Below are positions 62,731 through 64,000 of a stretch of DNA of 64,000 nucleotides, piece after piece. The DNA is from Oscillospiraceae bacterium. GTDB lineage: Bacteria > Bacillota > Clostridia > Oscillospirales > Acutalibacteraceae. The position numbers and the translations under genes were made by a program. The notes beneath the pieces are model-generated. The model did no database searches. It saw only the letters and a list, made by a program, of their open reading frames with translations, and was not told the origin of the DNA. The number at the start of each line of letters is the position of its first letter. Position 1 is the first letter of the stretch. The stretch covers positions 1 to 64,000 of the forward strand of contig SVOV01000009.1 of NCBI GenBank assembly GCA_015066205.1, written 5' to 3'.

Positions 62731-64000
62731 ATGAAAAAAACAGTTTCTCTTATTCTTTCTCTGTTGATGATAATGTCGATGTTTTCAGCTGAAGCAGCTG
62801 CTCAGGACAGCGATCATATCAAAGATGAAACAATGCTTATTATTCCCGTTACCGGTACACGCAGTCCCACAGATGAGGAAATAACGGACATTTTTGAAAA
62901 AATGGGTGTTTCAACCTGGGGCAGCGGATATTTCGGCTGTCATATGATGAATCCCGAGGGTGATCCCGCTCCCGAAGGTGTTATTCATCAGTATATCCAG
63001 ACAGCAGGTCTTCTTGACGGCTACGAAGTCCAATGGGAAGAAACAAACGAATGGGGCACATTCCCTGTGTACGGATATGAGCTTCCTTATGAAAAATACA
63101 TTGAGATCATCGACTCAGTCTTCGTTAACCACAGTGATATGAAATCATTTCTCAATAATGAGTGGTCTCATATGTATGATGAAAGCACAGGTATGGTAAA
63201 ATGGGCTACAGGTGGCTTCGGCGGCCCTACGGCCTGGGTGGTAAATGAGATTTACCGTCAGACAGACAGCCTTATTTATGCGACGGGCCTTATGGTTGAA
63301 TACGGCTATGAGGACAGTGAATTCGACGGTCTTGAGGAAAACACAGACTATGTGTACATAACAAAGTACGGTGATACCTTTAAGGCGATGATAGCTCAAC
63401 CGATTCTTCTGACCCTGAAGAAAGAGGACGGGAAGTGGAAGATCCTTGAATACCGTGAGAATATGTATCATATCGCAGATGATAAGCTTTATGATCTTCT
63501 TGAGGGTACGGTCTTTAACCGCCTTACCGTTGAAAAGACGGGTGCAAATGTCTATGAGGACGAAAGCAGTAAGGATTTCACAACAGGCTTTTATGCCAAC
63601 GGCTCAAAATGGTATCTTGACGGACAGCGAATATCCTTTGTCATAACCGAAAAGGCAGGCTATGAAATATTAAAAGTTGTTCTTGAGGATAAAAACGGCA
63701 AAAAGGAAGTAGACGGCAAGGACGGTATTTATACTGTTTCTCCCGAGGGTACTGCGGTGCTTACCGTGGAAACCGAAAAGATTCCTGTTGAAATTGAAAT
63801 TGTAAAGCCCGAGGACAACGAAGAAATCAAGGTTTCGGAAGATAATACGGATATTTTTACAGTTGCCGGCAAAACCGTAGAGGAGCTGAATTCTGCTATC
63901 TCCGAGAATACAGAGATTCTTAATGCGGACGGCTCAAAGGCAGAGGCAGAGGATAAAATTGCCAGCGGTATGAAGTTAGTCATCAAGGATGAAGACGGTG
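62731..64000 (+). CDS. secreted protein, partial; possible dockerin-bearing protein
   Basis: From ATG 62731 the frame is open to the window end (423 codons). A signal peptide (about 1-24, MSMFSAEAAA-QDS) is followed by a domain of about 230 residues rich in Trp, Tyr and Gly (VSTWGSGYFGCHMM, KWATGGFGGPTAW) that I do not recognise, then an Ig/Fn-like part (YANGSKWYLDGQRISF) and at the cut edge TVAGKTVEELNSAISENTEI with ILNADGSKAEAEDKIASGMK. That last pattern resembles the module that often precedes a type I dockerin in Ruminococcaceae secreted proteins; the dockerin itself would lie beyond the window. It follows the isomerase gene by 13 bp. Confidence 0.8.
   Translation, partial: MKKTVSLILSLLMIMSMFSAEAAAQDSDHIKDETMLIIPVTGTRSPTDEEITDIFEKMGVSTWGSGYFGCHMMNPEGDPAPEGVIHQYIQTAGLLDGYEVQWEETNEWGTFPVYGYELPYEKYIEIIDSVFVNHSDMKSFLNNEWSHMYDESTGMVKWATGGFGGPTAWVVNEIYRQTDSLIYATGLMVEYGYEDSEFDGLEENTDYVYITKYGDTFKAMIAQPILLTLKKEDGKWKILEYRENMYHIADDKLYDLLEGTVFNRLTVEKTGANVYEDESSKDFTTGFYANGSKWYLDGQRISFVITEKAGYEILKVVLEDKNGKKEVDGKDGIYTVSPEGTAVLTVETEKIPVEIEIVKPEDNEEIKVSEDNTDIFTVAGKTVEELNSAISENTEILNADGSKAEAEDKIASGMKLVIKDEDG

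Overview
The window looks like the chromosome of an anaerobic, low-to-mid-GC Gram-positive bacterium of the Clostridia, probably an Oscillospiraceae/Ruminococcaceae-type gut or rumen organism. The reasons are consensus sigma-A promoters with 17-bp spacing, strong AGGAGG ribosome sites, many secreted proteins with Gram-positive signal peptides, a pyruvate formate-lyase pair, a Feo iron system with the small Cys-rich FeoB partner, a four-gene glycogen operon with GlgD, and several plant- or mucus-glycan enzymes. This is an inference from gene content; no rRNA gene is present to confirm it. Almost everything is chromosomal housekeeping or carbohydrate metabolism. No phage, plasmid or CRISPR locus is visible, and the only transposon trace is a possible element end in the first 130 bases.

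Layout. 0.2-5.4 kb: a large membrane-anchored protein of unknown function, a small conserved protein, a secreted Cys/Asp-rich repeat protein, a family-4 uracil-DNA glycosylase and a cohesin-like surface protein behind a perfect promoter. 5.4-6.0 kb: a non-coding array of hairpins. 6-10.4 kb: a GH13 enzyme and glycogen phosphorylase. 10.6-19 kb: alanine racemase with a linked lipidless membrane protein, a GH78-like rhamnosidase, a secreted LCAT-like hydrolase with a Cys in the nucleophile elbow, a frameshifted HTH membrane gene, a second hairpin array and tRNA-Leu(CAG). 19-27 kb: DUF218 protein, feoA and feoB with palindromic operators, then hflX, a YdjC-type deacetylase, a TtcA-like enzyme and an ApgM-type phosphomutase in a tight run. 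27-37.8 kb: PHP phosphoesterase, Gfo/Idh dehydrogenase, GH28-like protein facing two TetR genes, an 1185-residue secreted protein, patatin and a sugar symporter. 38-43.4 kb: an EF-G-like GTPase with an altered G4 motif, then a ZTP riboswitch controlling pflB-pflA. 43.4-48.7 kb: GH35, a YfcC transporter, a second YdjC protein and GH16. 48.8-54.4 kb: a TAXI-type TRAP transporter facing a LysR gene and a PHP hydrolase. 54.5-64 kb: a secreted metallophosphatase, glgB-glgC-glgD-glgA, a sugar isomerase and a secreted protein cut by the window end.

How it fits together. Glycogen is made by GlgB/C/D/A and degraded by GlgP, and the glgP and glgB promoters share the same TTGAAATTCCC start. Sugars released by the GH78, GH35, GH28, GH16 and YdjC enzymes would enter through the GPH-type symporter and be fermented through pyruvate formate-lyase, whose expression is tied to folate status by the ZTP riboswitch. 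Iron for the radical and Fe-S enzymes enters by FeoB.

The least explained material is the pair of non-coding hairpin arrays at about 5.75-5.95 kb and 18.70-18.88 kb. In each, short hairpins are separated by a repeated 7-9 nt word whose copies in the left half are the reverse complement of those in the right half, so the whole array can fold as a ladder with a hairpin on each side of every rung.
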